Under the pieces are notes generated by a model. It saw nothing but the letters and a program-made list of their open reading frames with translations. It was not told where the DNA came from and did no database searches. Below, in pieces: positions 28,455 through 36,697 of a DNA stretch of 64,000 nucleotides (positions are counted from its first letter, which is position 1; each line of letters begins with the position of its first letter). Source of the DNA: Planomicrobium sp. CPCC 101079 (GTDB lineage: Bacteria; Bacillota; Bacilli; Bacillales_A; Planococcaceae); the NCBI RefSeq assembly GCF_007859275.1, contig NZ_VOHC01000021.1, positions 248,001 to 312,000 of the forward strand, given 5' to 3'. The position numbers and the translations under genes are program-made.

Positions 28455-29313
28455 ATTTGTCGAAATACTTGATGAGTGTCTGTGTTCCATTGTCATTATA
28501 GCCTTCGGCCGCTAAGCTTTCGTACATTTGAAGCGATAAACGCAGGCCGGGCAGATCCAATCCCCACGCCTCTGCTTCTTCCGCCGCTATTTTCATGTCT
28601 TTGATAAAATGCTTGATGTAGAAGCCAGGTTCAAAATCCTCTTTTATCATCCGCGGAGCCAAGTTCGACAATGACCAAGAACCGGCTGCCCCTGTGGAAA
28701 TTGACCTTAAAACCGTTTCTGGGTCAAGCCCTGCTTTTTTTGCATAGATGAGAGACTCGCACACGCCGATCATATTGGACGCAATGTTGATTTGGTTGCA
28801 CATTTTGGTATGCTGGCCGGATCCGGCCGGCCCTTGATAAATGATGTTCTCGCCAAACAGTTCCAGTAAAGGCAGCACGCTGATAAATGTCGGCTGTTCG
28901 CCGCCTACCATGATGGATAGCGTCCCTTTTTGTGCACCGATATCACCGCCAGAGACAGGAGCATCAAGTGTATGTATTCCTCTTTCAGCTGCCGCTTGAA
29001 AAATTCGCTGTGCCAAATTCGGTTTTGACGTCGTCAAATCAATCAAGACCGCATTTTCTTTAGCGTGCTGCAACAAACCATTTTCTCCAAAATAAACTTC
29101 TTCCACATCTTGTGGATAGCCGACCATCGTGAAAATCACGTCAGCTTTGTCTGCCACTTGCTTCGGCGATTCAAAAAGCATTGCTCCTGCTTCCACTAGG
29201 TTCTCAGCCTTTTTGGCTGTGCGTGTATAGATGGCCACTTCGTGGTGATTGTCCAGCAAATGCTTCACTAAACTATTGCCCATAACTCCTGTTCCAATAA
29301 ATCCTAATTTCAT
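28453..29313 (-). CDS. ykwC: 3-hydroxyisobutyrate dehydrogenase-family oxidoreductase (YkwC-like)
   Basis: 286 aa beta-hydroxyacid dehydrogenase. The N-terminal Rossmann motif is FIGTGVMGNSLVKHLL (GxGxxG), the substrate-binding signature is DAPVSGGDIGAQKGTLSIMVGG near 117-138, and the catalytic Lys motif is GSGQHTKMCNQ near 163-173. It is close to B. subtilis YkwC (288 aa) by family and location near ykyB. The actual substrate (3-hydroxyisobutyrate, glycerate-type acids or another) cannot be inferred. Confidence 0.85.
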   Translation of the reverse strand: MKLGFIGTGVMGNSLVKHLLDNHHEVAIYTRTAKKAENLVEAGAMLFESPKQVADKADVIFTMVGYPQDVEEVYFGENGLLQHAKENAVLIDLTTSKPNLAQRIFQAAAERGIHTLDAPVSGGDIGAQKGTLSIMVGGEQPTFISVLPLLELFGENIIYQGPAGSGQHTKMCNQINIASNMIGVCESLIYAKKAGLDPETVLRSISTGAAGSWSLSNLAPRMIKEDFEPGFYIKHFIKDMKIAAEEAEAWGLDLPGLRLSLQMYESLAAEGYNDNGTQTLIKYFDK

Positions 29314-29383
29314 CTGAGATCCTCCCCTTCCGCTTATCTTCAGTTTATCAAAAATCTTCAGTTAATTCACCGTCTGTTTTAAA

Positions 29384-29418
29384 ACAAAAAAAGAAGCCGA
29401 TCCGTAGAACGGACCGAC
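29384..29418 (-). terminator. Terminator of the second MoxR operon
   Basis: In the leftward transcript, GTCGGTCCGT pairs with ACGGATCGGC (two G-U pairs) around a three-base loop, followed by TTCTTTTTTT. Confidence 0.8.
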
Positions 29419-29480
29419 CACAAAAGGGGGAAATGAGAATGTTGCTGTGTTCAAATATACAATACCCCTAAGGCACCTCT

Positions 29481-30698
29481 TTAAACATTTAATTTCAAAT
29501 ATTTTTCTTTTATTTTTTGTATTTCTTCCAAAAATGGCAGCGCTTTTGTTTCTGAAATCTGTCCATTGCCGTACCGGACAAAATCATAAGTTTCGAAAAA
29601 CTGGTCGTTTGTTGTCCATTCCATTCGTTTCAGCCATTCCCGAACAGTTTCGTGTTTGTCCCGCCCTTTATCCGCTCGTTTTGCAGCCTGCTCGAAATCA
29701 CGGAACGCTTCACGGACAATGTCCAACTCTACAATTGCATACCGAAGTTCTGGAGTTGCCGTTGAAGATTGGAGAGGAGCAACAGCAGATCGTTCAATCT
29801 CAATATTGTTTGCTTCCTTCTTTTCTTCTTTTTCGTTTTTTGTTTTGCGCAGCCAAAGAAAAAGCGAAAAAAGCAGAACAAGCAAAATTCCAGTGAAAAT
29901 AAGTTCAAAAGGAAGATCGGCTGCTGCAGGATTCGCTCCATCAGCCAGCGAATCCACAGGATCTTGTGTATCCATGTTTTCAATATTTTGCTGCTTTTGT
30001 TCTTCGCTCGACAAGCCATTCAAAAAAACCACCAGTTTGTCCATCAAAAAAGCCAGCGGCCACAAAGCGATGCGGAATAGCCCGCCTAGCAAAGCTCCCA
30101 ACGCATATCTCGTGTCATCAATTATGGAATAGACCATCACGCCTCCAGCGGCAGACAACCCCAAAATACCGATGGCCGTAAGCAATAGCTGCTTGAGTGA
30201 AGCACCATCGTTTCTGTATTTCATATAGCGGTGCAGCAACCGGGATACTACATAAAAAGAAATGGCGGTAATGGCGATAGTATAAAGAATGCCGCTTTTT
30301 CCGCCTGCCGGATTGATCAGGCTGATAAACAGCACAGCCCCAAACAGCAAAATAAATTTAAGCAGATACCTGCTATCTGATTCAATCTCTTCTTCATTAG
30401 CCGAAAACCGCATATGCAGCCGATAAACAGCTGCTAGTATAAAAATCAGTACAGCAATCATAGAAGCGCCGGCAAAAAAAGCGGAGCACATTAATCCCGC
30501 CCCGATTAACAATGCAAGGCCCGGCTTGTAAGAAACTTTTAGAAATGTAAAAAACGCTGCGAACGCCACAACTCCACTAAGCACAAGCCAAACAAACGGC
30601 GGCGGGGCATCCATCTTAATATCGATAAAAACAAGAAATAATGAAAGCAGGAAGGCATCGAGCATGAAATTCGAAGCTGCAAGAAAACGCTGGGTCAT
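29481..30698 (-). CDS. DUF4129-like multi-TM protein of the second MoxR operon
   Basis: 405 aa. About eight membrane helices lie in the first 220 residues and another near 262-284. A cytoplasmic C-terminal segment (about 310-405; ELRYAIVELDIVREAFRDFEQ, then RYGNGQISETKALPFLEEI) has the look of DUF4129, which ends many transglutaminase-like proteins of MoxR clusters. Here the transglutaminase domain seen in B. subtilis YebA is absent; only the membrane and DUF4129-like parts are present. It overlaps the DUF58 gene by four bases. Confidence 0.72.
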   Translation of the reverse strand: MTQRFLAASNFMLDAFLLSLFLVFIDIKMDAPPPFVWLVLSGVVAFAAFFTFLKVSYKPGLALLIGAGLMCSAFFAGASMIAVLIFILAAVYRLHMRFSANEEEIESDSRYLLKFILLFGAVLFISLINPAGGKSGILYTIAITAISFYVVSRLLHRYMKYRNDGASLKQLLLTAIGILGLSAAGGVMVYSIIDDTRYALGALLGGLFRIALWPLAFLMDKLVVFLNGLSSEEQKQQNIENMDTQDPVDSLADGANPAAADLPFELIFTGILLVLLFSLFLWLRKTKNEKEEKKEANNIEIERSAVAPLQSSTATPELRYAIVELDIVREAFRDFEQAAKRADKGRDKHETVREWLKRMEWTTNDQFFETYDFVRYGNGQISETKALPFLEEIQKIKEKYLKLNV

Positions 30699-31849
30699 GC
30701 CGTCTCCCCTCCTTTATGGCTTTCTAAAATGCCTAAATTGGTCCGTGCCTGCCATTTTGCGATAAAACGGCTTGCATCTGCCAATTCATCGGTCAATAAA
30801 TACGTACTGAACGGCAAGTCGATATGGACATCCAGATGTGCCAGCATCGAACGAAGCGGAATAGTTGAATGATTTTTCGATATAACCGACAACATCTCTA
30901 AAGCTTTTTGCCGTTGGGTGGTTCCTGCTTCAGCCGCTAGATAAAAGTATGGGAATTTGCCGGCTGAGCGCATATTGATGGCGATAGCGTATGGAATATT
31001 TTCAGCGTAGCAATTTTCAATATAGCCAGCCAGTTCTTCGATGCGCTCTTCTAAATTGTGGATTGTCGCATATCCGCTTGCCGCATCCAGAATAAATAGC
31101 ATCGATTCATTCGTCACTTTGGCGTAAATTTTTGTTTGAAGCGTCTGGGCACGCACGCTTGCTTTCCAGTGAATTTGATTGAACTGGTCGGTCGGCACAT
31201 AATCCCGCGTGCCAACTGGCTGGAATACATCATCGAATAGTGAATGTTTCAGGTTGAATTGGCCCGGTTTTTGGCGCGCTGGAATATATGCCAGCGAAAT
31301 ATTCCCCAATTTCGGATAGACAAGAAGTTCCTGCAAAACCATCGGCTGATATTCAAGAGTCGCACTTCCTTCTGCAAAAGGATGCGGAATGATGAGTTCC
31401 ATTTTGTGAATCCTTGATAAACCTCTTTTTCGCCCGATCAATGGAATGCGCACAACCACCTTCTGATTTAGTCCAATCGTAAACGGCACATCCATTTCAA
31501 GCGTTTCTGTAAAGTTGCTTGTATCATTCCCTAGGGGTGTAACGGCATCGTGAAAGGAAAGTTTTAATATTCCTCCCCAAATCGGAAGGCCCTTATTTTC
31601 AAATTCAAGTTCCCACGAAGTTTCTCCGCCGTTTAAAATACGTTTTCGGCTTTTAATATTTCGGAATTCCAATTTTTTGCCGACATGCTTGAAATAAAGC
31701 AGTTGCAGGCCCACAACAACCAAGACAGACGCTATGATTGCGGCAGCAGAAAATTGCAGGAAGATCACCAATAAGAAAAAGAATACAGCCAATAATCCGA
31801 AAAGGCCTTTTATGCTTTTAGCATTATAGTCATGGCGTATCCAGACCAT
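30695..31849 (-). CDS. DUF58 membrane protein of the second MoxR operon
   Basis: 384 aa, the membrane-anchored DUF58 class. Two N-terminal helices (about 16-34 and 36-52) precede an extracytoplasmic-type beta domain. The DUF58 signature VGTRDYVPTDQFNQIHWKAS is at about 212-231 and a VWA-like segment follows (MLFILDAASGYA). It starts directly after the MoxR stop codon and corresponds to B. subtilis YeaD by order. Confidence 0.87.
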   Translation of the reverse strand: MVWIRHDYNAKSIKGLFGLLAVFFFLLVIFLQFSAAAIIASVLVVVGLQLLYFKHVGKKLEFRNIKSRKRILNGGETSWELEFENKGLPIWGGILKLSFHDAVTPLGNDTSNFTETLEMDVPFTIGLNQKVVVRIPLIGRKRGLSRIHKMELIIPHPFAEGSATLEYQPMVLQELLVYPKLGNISLAYIPARQKPGQFNLKHSLFDDVFQPVGTRDYVPTDQFNQIHWKASVRAQTLQTKIYAKVTNESMLFILDAASGYATIHNLEERIEELAGYIENCYAENIPYAIAINMRSAGKFPYFYLAAEAGTTQRQKALEMLSVISKNHSTIPLRSMLAHLDVHIDLPFSTYLLTDELADASRFIAKWQARTNLGILESHKGGETA

Positions 31850-32785
31850 TCAAAGCGCCTCAACCGGCGAAGCTATTGTTAGAGCGATTTTTCGCAGCAC
31901 GTCGGCAGGGTCATGGATGAGCATGCCTTCCGGATTCAGTAAAATCCGGTGAATTGCCACCGGTTCAAATATGTATTTAACATCGTCCGGTGTCACAAAA
32001 GCACGGCCATCGATAAATGCTTTTCCCTGAGCCGCATGGACAAGTGCTAATGCAGCACGCGAACTCAATCCAAGCTCGATCATCGGGTGCTCCCGGGTAG
32101 CTCGCACAAGTGCCACAATATACTTCTCAATGTCTTCATGAACCGCCACTTTTTTCGCCGATGCCGACCATTCCCGGACTTCTTCGATTGAAGCGACAGA
32201 GCGGATTTCTTTTTTATGGGATACGTTATCGCGGAAATTGCGGATAATCGCCATTTCTTCTTCAAAATTCGGGTAACCGATTTCCAGTCGAAACAGAAAG
32301 CGGTCCAATTGTGCTGCTGGAAGTGGAAATGTGCCTTGTTGCGATTCCACTGGATTTTGTGTTGCAATTACGATAAATGGATTGGGTAATTGCACTGTTT
32401 CCCCGTCTATCGTTGCCTGTTTTTCTTCCATTGCTTCAAGCAAACTGGATTGGGTCCGCGGCGTAGCGCGATTAATTTCATCTGCCAGCAGCAAATTAGT
32501 CAAGACTGCGCCTGGACGGAGTTCGAACTCTTGCGATTTCGGATTAAAAAAACGGATGCCTGTAACGTCGGAAGGCAGCACATCCGGTGTAAATTGCAAG
32601 CGCTGAAAAAGGCCTTGGAAAGAACCTGCAAATGCTTTTGCCATCCATGTTTTTCCTGATCCTGGCACACTTTCAAGCAAGACATGCCCTTCTTGGATTA
32701 ACGCAATTAACATAAAATCGATTTCTTTCTCTCTGCCTACAACCAATTCATTTAGATGTGCCTTTACTCTGGCTAGACTCCCCAC
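31850..32785 (-). CDS. MoxR-family AAA+ ATPase (second copy)
   Basis: 311 aa. Walker A is SVPGSGKT near 39-46, Walker B is LLADEINRATPRTQSSLLEAM, and the sensor region is VIATQNPVESQQGTFPLPAAQLDRF, the MoxR hallmark. It is clearly paralogous to the MoxR at 15344-16336 but more similar in gene order to B. subtilis YeaC (followed by DUF58 YeaD). It is 36 bases downstream of a 62-aa gene with which it is likely co-transcribed. Confidence 0.92.
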   Translation of the reverse strand: MGSLARVKAHLNELVVGREKEIDFMLIALIQEGHVLLESVPGSGKTWMAKAFAGSFQGLFQRLQFTPDVLPSDVTGIRFFNPKSQEFELRPGAVLTNLLLADEINRATPRTQSSLLEAMEEKQATIDGETVQLPNPFIVIATQNPVESQQGTFPLPAAQLDRFLFRLEIGYPNFEEEMAIIRNFRDNVSHKKEIRSVASIEEVREWSASAKKVAVHEDIEKYIVALVRATREHPMIELGLSSRAALALVHAAQGKAFIDGRAFVTPDDVKYIFEPVAIHRILLNPEGMLIHDPADVLRKIALTIASPVEAL

Positions 32786-32821
32786 AATATTTCCCCCTTG
32801 TTTTTGCTAATTCTCCACGAT

Positions 32822-33010
32822 TTATTTAGCTGGATCCTCGGTGTACGTATAAACGGTTGTGCCATGATGGAATGCAGTACCCCTGAAATGCTTGAAGTCG
32901 GGGCGGGTGATCAACACCGCACGAAAATCCAAAAATTCTTCTTTCTGGATAGTAGCCGAGGATATCTCCCCAGCTTTTAACTGGTCGAGCATTCTGTTGT
33001 AATCTGTCAT
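32822..33010 (-). CDS. Small conserved-looking protein upstream of the second MoxR
   Basis: 62 aa from the ATG at 33010, eight bases after AAAGGAG; an in-frame extension to 33091 has no such signal. The protein starts MTDYNRMLDQLKAGEIS and contains a basic/aromatic centre (RPDFKHFRGTAFHHG) and an acidic end. No membrane helix. I do not recognise the family. The close tandem with the MoxR gene suggests a shared transcript. Confidence 0.7.
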   Translation of the reverse strand: MTDYNRMLDQLKAGEISSATIQKEEFLDFRAVLITRPDFKHFRGTAFHHGTTVYTYTEDPAK

Positions 33011-33126
33011 CTCAATTCTCCTTTTGCTTTCATATAATGCAGCAAATTCTGTTATAATAATCAACGAACGAATAAGATTCCGTCCATTCAATAAAAATCA
33101 CTCTCTTGAAGTGGTTACTTCCCCAT

Positions 33127-33154
33127 TTGCAATAGAAGGACTCTCCATTATTAT
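33127..33154 (+). promoter_or_regulatory. Putative sigma-A promoter of the CPBP protease gene
   Basis: TTGCAA (33127-33132), a 16-bp spacer and TATTAT (33149-33154), about 85 bases before the start codon at 33238. Confidence 0.4.
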
Positions 33155-33237
33155 ACAATAACTATAGAGGAGAACCATCTTTGTTCTTGCCGTTCTTTCG
33201 ATGCAGAAGTTCGGTTTTTATATTTAGGAGGATTTTT

Positions 33238-33855
33238 ATGTTCAGATTTTTTAAAAGCCATAAACTCATTCTTTTTATTCCATTGGCTTTTTGGCTCTAC
33301 AACTGGTCATTTGAGAATACTGCAATTTTCTGGTACATGTATCCATTTGCTATACTCGTTCTAATGTCAGCTTCGATTGTTTTCAGCAAAATTTCCGATG
33401 AACTGCCTACCTGGAAATCACTGATTTTCGGTCTTGGCTATGGCACACTCATATATGGAATCATCGCCCTTGGTTATCGCCTGCTTCAATTCTTTCCCAT
33501 ACATATTGACAACAGCGTATCAAATTTTCTGGCAGTCTTGGCGCCGACATCCATTTGGCATTATTTGCTCCTAATGTTCATCATTGTTCCGGGTGAAGAA
33601 GTTTTTTGGCGCGGTTTTGTCCAACAGCAACTGAAACGGTACATGCCAACATTTACCGCCATTCTTTTGTCTTCTGTTCTTTTTGGACTTGCCCTTGGGG
33701 TCGGCGGATTTTGGCCCGGTCAATTCGCCGGACTCGCGGCAGGCCTAGTTTTAGGGGCGCTGTACGAATGGAAACGGAGCATGCCGCTCATTATCATCGC
33801 GCATCTTGTCATGATTGTCCTGCTGTTTTTAGTCCAACCATTGCCGATGCCATAA
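33238..33855 (+). CDS. CPBP-family intramembrane glutamic protease
   Basis: 205 aa from the ATG at 33238, preceded by TTAGGAGG. A longer frame from TTG 33181 has only a weaker GAGGAG site and a basic, non-membrane start. Six or seven membrane helices. The CPBP motif 1 is GEEVFWRGFVQQQL (EExxxR) near 119-132; motif 2 lies in SVLFGLALGVGGFWP and motif 3 in GLAAGLVLGALYEW. Family members (Rce1-like) cleave inside membranes or act in bacteriocin self-protection. No bacteriocin gene is visible nearby. Confidence 0.87.
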   Translation: MFRFFKSHKLILFIPLAFWLYNWSFENTAIFWYMYPFAILVLMSASIVFSKISDELPTWKSLIFGLGYGTLIYGIIALGYRLLQFFPIHIDNSVSNFLAVLAPTSIWHYLLLMFIIVPGEEVFWRGFVQQQLKRYMPTFTAILLSSVLFGLALGVGGFWPGQFAGLAAGLVLGALYEWKRSMPLIIIAHLVMIVLLFLVQPLPMP

Positions 33856-33875
33856 TGAGCCAATGGTTCAACGCC

Positions 33876-33906
33876 AACCCGTGCAGCATTCTTCTGTACG
33901 GGTTTT
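33876..33906 (+). terminator. Terminator after the CPBP protease gene
   Basis: AACCCGTGCAG pairs with CTGTACGGGTT (one mismatch) and ends in a T-run. Confidence 0.78.
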
Positions 33907-33930
33907 TCTACAATAATATTTCTGGCCAAA

Positions 33931-33980
33931 ACATACAAAAAAGACGTATCGGAAAAAATCCAATACGTCTTTTTGTATGT
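33931..33980. terminator. Terminator downstream of the MarR gene
   Basis: A near-perfect stem of about 18 bases (ACATACAAAAAAGACGTAT with its complement), abutting the stop of the leftward MarR gene. It is usable from both sides. Confidence 0.8.
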
Positions 33981-34424
33981 TCAGTAAGACAAGTCTTTAA
34001 TCGAAAGGCCAAGCTTTTTCATCAATTCAATCGCCTGTTCTTTTTCATCGTGCGATAATGCGCTTGTCAATTCATGCAGTTTCTTCTCATGCTCAGGAAA
34101 AATTTCTGCCATAAACTCTTTGCCTTTTTCTGATATCTCCGCATATGTGACACGGCGATCAGTCGGGCAATTTACGCGGGTGATAAATCCTCGTTTTTCC
34201 AGTTTGTCGATAACATATGTAATCGATCCGCTGGCCAACAGAATTTTTCCGCCGATTTTTTGGAGCGGCTGTTTCCCTTTATGGTAAAGAAGTTCCAACA
34301 CAGCAAATTCAGTCGGGTTGACTCCGTTCTCTTGAAAAAAATGATTGGTCTGTTCGGAAATCGCTTTATGGGCTCTGGATAAAACGATAAATAGTTTTAA
34401 GGATTGCTTTACTTCTTCATTCAC
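33981..34424 (-). CDS. MarR-family transcriptional regulator
   Basis: 147 aa from a GTG at 34424, which follows GGAAAAGAG by eight bases; the open frame extends to 34493. The winged helix-turn-helix is in LQKIGGKILLASGSITYVIDKLEKRGFI, and the wing is VNCPTDRRVTYAEIS. The closest family I can name is MhqR/YkvE-type repressors of quinone-stress genes, whose gene lies near ktrD in B. subtilis, but this is an inference from synteny. One cysteine sits in the wing. Confidence 0.8.
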   Translation of the reverse strand: MNEEVKQSLKLFIVLSRAHKAISEQTNHFFQENGVNPTEFAVLELLYHKGKQPLQKIGGKILLASGSITYVIDKLEKRGFITRVNCPTDRRVTYAEISEKGKEFMAEIFPEHEKKLHELTSALSHDEKEQAIELMKKLGLSIKDLSY

Positions 34425-34514
34425 ATTAACCACTCTTTTCCACTTGTTAACCTTTAATACTCTAATTATAGCTCTTTTTGGCTGAAATGGCACGGCTTTA
34501 CTCCCCCTAAAATG

Positions 34515-35873
34515 TTATCCGATAATTACGCGTTCTTTCGGATAATGGAAGTTTGTCGCATCTGTCTTTCCTCCTATTGTGTACAGGAAAGAAATCAAGC
34601 CGACGCGGCCGATAAACATTAGAATCATAATAATCAATTTCCCGGTGACCGATAAATCACTGGTCAAGCCGAGCGACATCCCGCATGTTCCGAAAGCAGA
34701 AGTGATTTCAAATATAATTTCCACTAAAGAAGCATTCGGTTCGGTAATTAGTAAAGCCATTGTAGCTGCTAGTACGATAAAAATAGCCAATATGATAACA
34801 GCAAAAGCACGAAAAACATCTATTAATTGAATTTCCCGTTTGAAAATCTGGATGGTGTTTTTTCCTCGCGCAAAATTGATCAAAAACAGTATGGCGATTG
34901 CAAAAGTGGTTGTACGAATCCCTCCGCCGACTGAACTTGGAGATGCGCCGATAAACATCATTGCGCTCAGGAATGTGCTTGTTGCATCACTGAACTGGGT
35001 GACGTCAAACGTAACCAAGCCGCCTGAGCGGGTAGAAACCGAGTGGAACATGGAGGCAAAAAGCATTTCGTGCCAGTTCAAGCCTTTAAAAGCTTTCGTC
35101 ATTTCCAGCAATAAGATCCCCAATGTGCCAATCACCAGCAAAATAGCAAAAGTAGAAGTGGTGATTTTGGTAAACAGAGAAAAACGGAAATTCTTATTTT
35201 TGTTTGAAAGAAACTCCTTCACTTCGATTAAAACCGGAAAACCAATAGCTCCTAGAATGATTAATATCATATTCAGAATCTGCACAAAATAATCATTAAA
35301 ATAAGGTACTAAAGATTGCCCTGTGATATCAAAGCCGCCATTGGTCGTCGCAGAAACAGCAGCAAAAACGCCATGGAGCAATGCTTCATTGAATGTATCA
35401 TAATATTGGGTGAAATATAATGTAAAAATGATAGCCCCTGTAGCTTCGATAATCAGCAAAATACTGATGATGTTCCGGATGAGCATAACGACGCCTGACA
35501 TATTCAGCTGATTATGGTCTACCATGATCAGCTGCCGTTCTCTTAAGCCAATTCGTTTCCCGATTATCAGCCAAAAAAACGTACCAATCGACATGATGCC
35601 GATTCCGCCTAACTGCAAAATGAAAATAATTACGATAATCCCATATACCGAATAAGTTTCCGCAATGTTCACTGCGGTCAAGCCTGTAACACTCACAGCA
35701 CTTACAGCGGTAAAAAGCGTATCAATTATAGACACTTCTACGCCAGGCCGGTGCACATTTGGCAGCCTAAGCAAAAGAAAGGAAATAGCGGTCGCTATAA
35801 AATAATACGCAACGATAGCCTGTGCAGGAGTTGCGCTGCGGATTCTTTGAAACGTTTTATTCATGATGATCAT
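34515..35873 (-). CDS. ktrD: Ktr potassium channel membrane subunit KtrD
   Basis: 452 aa from ATG 35873 (ATG 35864, MNKTFQ, is an equally likely start; the frame extends to 35972). It is the ion-conducting K+ transporter gated by KtrC. Four pore repeats carry the selectivity-filter motifs SVTGLT, ATTNGGFD, STRSGGL and GTCGMSLG, each with the invariant glycine. The C-terminal tail is FHYPKERVIIG. Synteny with B. subtilis ktrD (ykrM) downstream of sigI-rsgI supports KtrD over KtrB. Confidence 0.9.
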   Translation of the reverse strand: MIIMNKTFQRIRSATPAQAIVAYYFIATAISFLLLRLPNVHRPGVEVSIIDTLFTAVSAVSVTGLTAVNIAETYSVYGIIVIIFILQLGGIGIMSIGTFFWLIIGKRIGLRERQLIMVDHNQLNMSGVVMLIRNIISILLIIEATGAIIFTLYFTQYYDTFNEALLHGVFAAVSATTNGGFDITGQSLVPYFNDYFVQILNMILIILGAIGFPVLIEVKEFLSNKNKNFRFSLFTKITTSTFAILLVIGTLGILLLEMTKAFKGLNWHEMLFASMFHSVSTRSGGLVTFDVTQFSDATSTFLSAMMFIGASPSSVGGGIRTTTFAIAILFLINFARGKNTIQIFKREIQLIDVFRAFAVIILAIFIVLAATMALLITEPNASLVEIIFEITSAFGTCGMSLGLTSDLSVTGKLIIMILMFIGRVGLISFLYTIGGKTDATNFHYPKERVIIG

Positions 35874-35921
35874 TATTCCTTTCAGCTTTCGTCCTCTACC
35901 CATTTTAAGAAAAGAATCACT

Positions 35922-35955
35922 AAAAAGAAAGAGATTCGTGAAAATCTCTTTCCTT
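35922..35955 (-). terminator. Terminator after the sigI-rsgI unit
   Basis: AAGGAAAGAGATT pairs with AATCTCTTTCTT in the leftward transcript and runs into Ts, about 30 bases beyond the stop at 35987. Confidence 0.7.
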
Positions 35956-35986
35956 TGTCTTCCATCAAACAACTGCTTTTGATAGT

Positions 35987-36697
35987 TTATTCTTTTTTCT
36001 TGTTACTTTTCCGCTTTTCCTTTGGCTGCTTTTCGGTTTTTTCTTTCTTATTGGAGGCATTTGTATTTTCCTTTTTAGTTGCATTGTTTTTCTTAGCTTG
36101 CTTTGGTTGTTCTTTTTGCTTTTCTTTAACTTTTGGACTCTTGTCTTTTTGATCTATTGCCTTGGAATCGGAATTGTTTTTTGATTTGGTTTTTGTTTCA
36201 TCTTCTTTCTTTTTCAATTGAAGAGATTTTCCCTCTTTTTTTCTTGGTTCACCGGAAGGCTCGTTTTTTCTGCTTTCAGTTTTTTCTTTAGCCTTTTCAT
36301 TAGCTTTTTCTTTAGCTTTTTCTTTAGCTTTTTCTTTAGCTTTTTCTTTAGCTTTTTCTTTAGCTTTTTCTTTAGCTTTTTCTTTAGCCTTTTCATTAGC
36401 TTGTTCTTTAGCTTTTTCTTTAGCTTTTTCTTTTTCTTTAGTCTTTTTTGGCTCTTTAGCCTGGTCTTTTTCTTTAGTTTTATTCTTAGCTTTTTCCTCT
36501 TTGTTTGTTTCGCCGCCTGTGTTCTTTGCTTCATCTTCGGTTTCATTGCTCGGTTCTGTTTTTTTGTGCTGTATCAGTGTAGAGTCAGAAACCAACTGGC
36601 TGACCGGAACTTTCTCTTTAACTGATTTTCTCCATTGGGCTTTTGTTGCCTTTTTTAATTGGACTGCCACATCATCTTTTGCAACTTTCAATGACAC
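35987..36697 (-). pseudogene. rsgI: Displaced C-terminal part of RsgI with Lys-rich repeat tail
   Basis: 236 codons, out of frame by one base with the upstream RsgI fragment. The first 45 residues (VSLKVAKDDVAVQLKKATKAQW, then VPVSQLV) read as the continuation of the RsgI extracytoplasmic domain, so the two frames were one gene. After residue 60 the sequence becomes almost only Lys, Glu and Ala with about twelve KEKA-type repeats, then a Lys/Asn/Glu-rich end. A GTG at 36697 overlapping the upstream stop could allow reinitiation, so the part may still be made separately, but without a membrane segment. A one-base sequencing error in the AAA run at the junction would restore one gene. Confidence 0.7.
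36285..36440. repeat. 12-bp tandem repeats encoding (KEKA)n
   Basis: About a dozen nearly identical copies of a 12-base unit (plus-strand TTTAGCTTTTTC), each encoding four residues, interrupted by two variants with Asn or Gln. Repeats are so uniform that recent expansion or gene conversion is likely. Confidence 0.9.

Noticed and set aside
16612-36440. CRISPR arrays
   Set aside because: The two repeat tracts are short contiguous tandem repeats (6 and 12 bases) within genes, with no unique spacers and no cas genes nearby.
36218-36625. Phe/Ser-rich membrane-like frame on the plus strand
   Set aside because: Antisense of the (KEKA)n repeats; the apparent hydrophobicity comes from complementing AAA/GAA codons.
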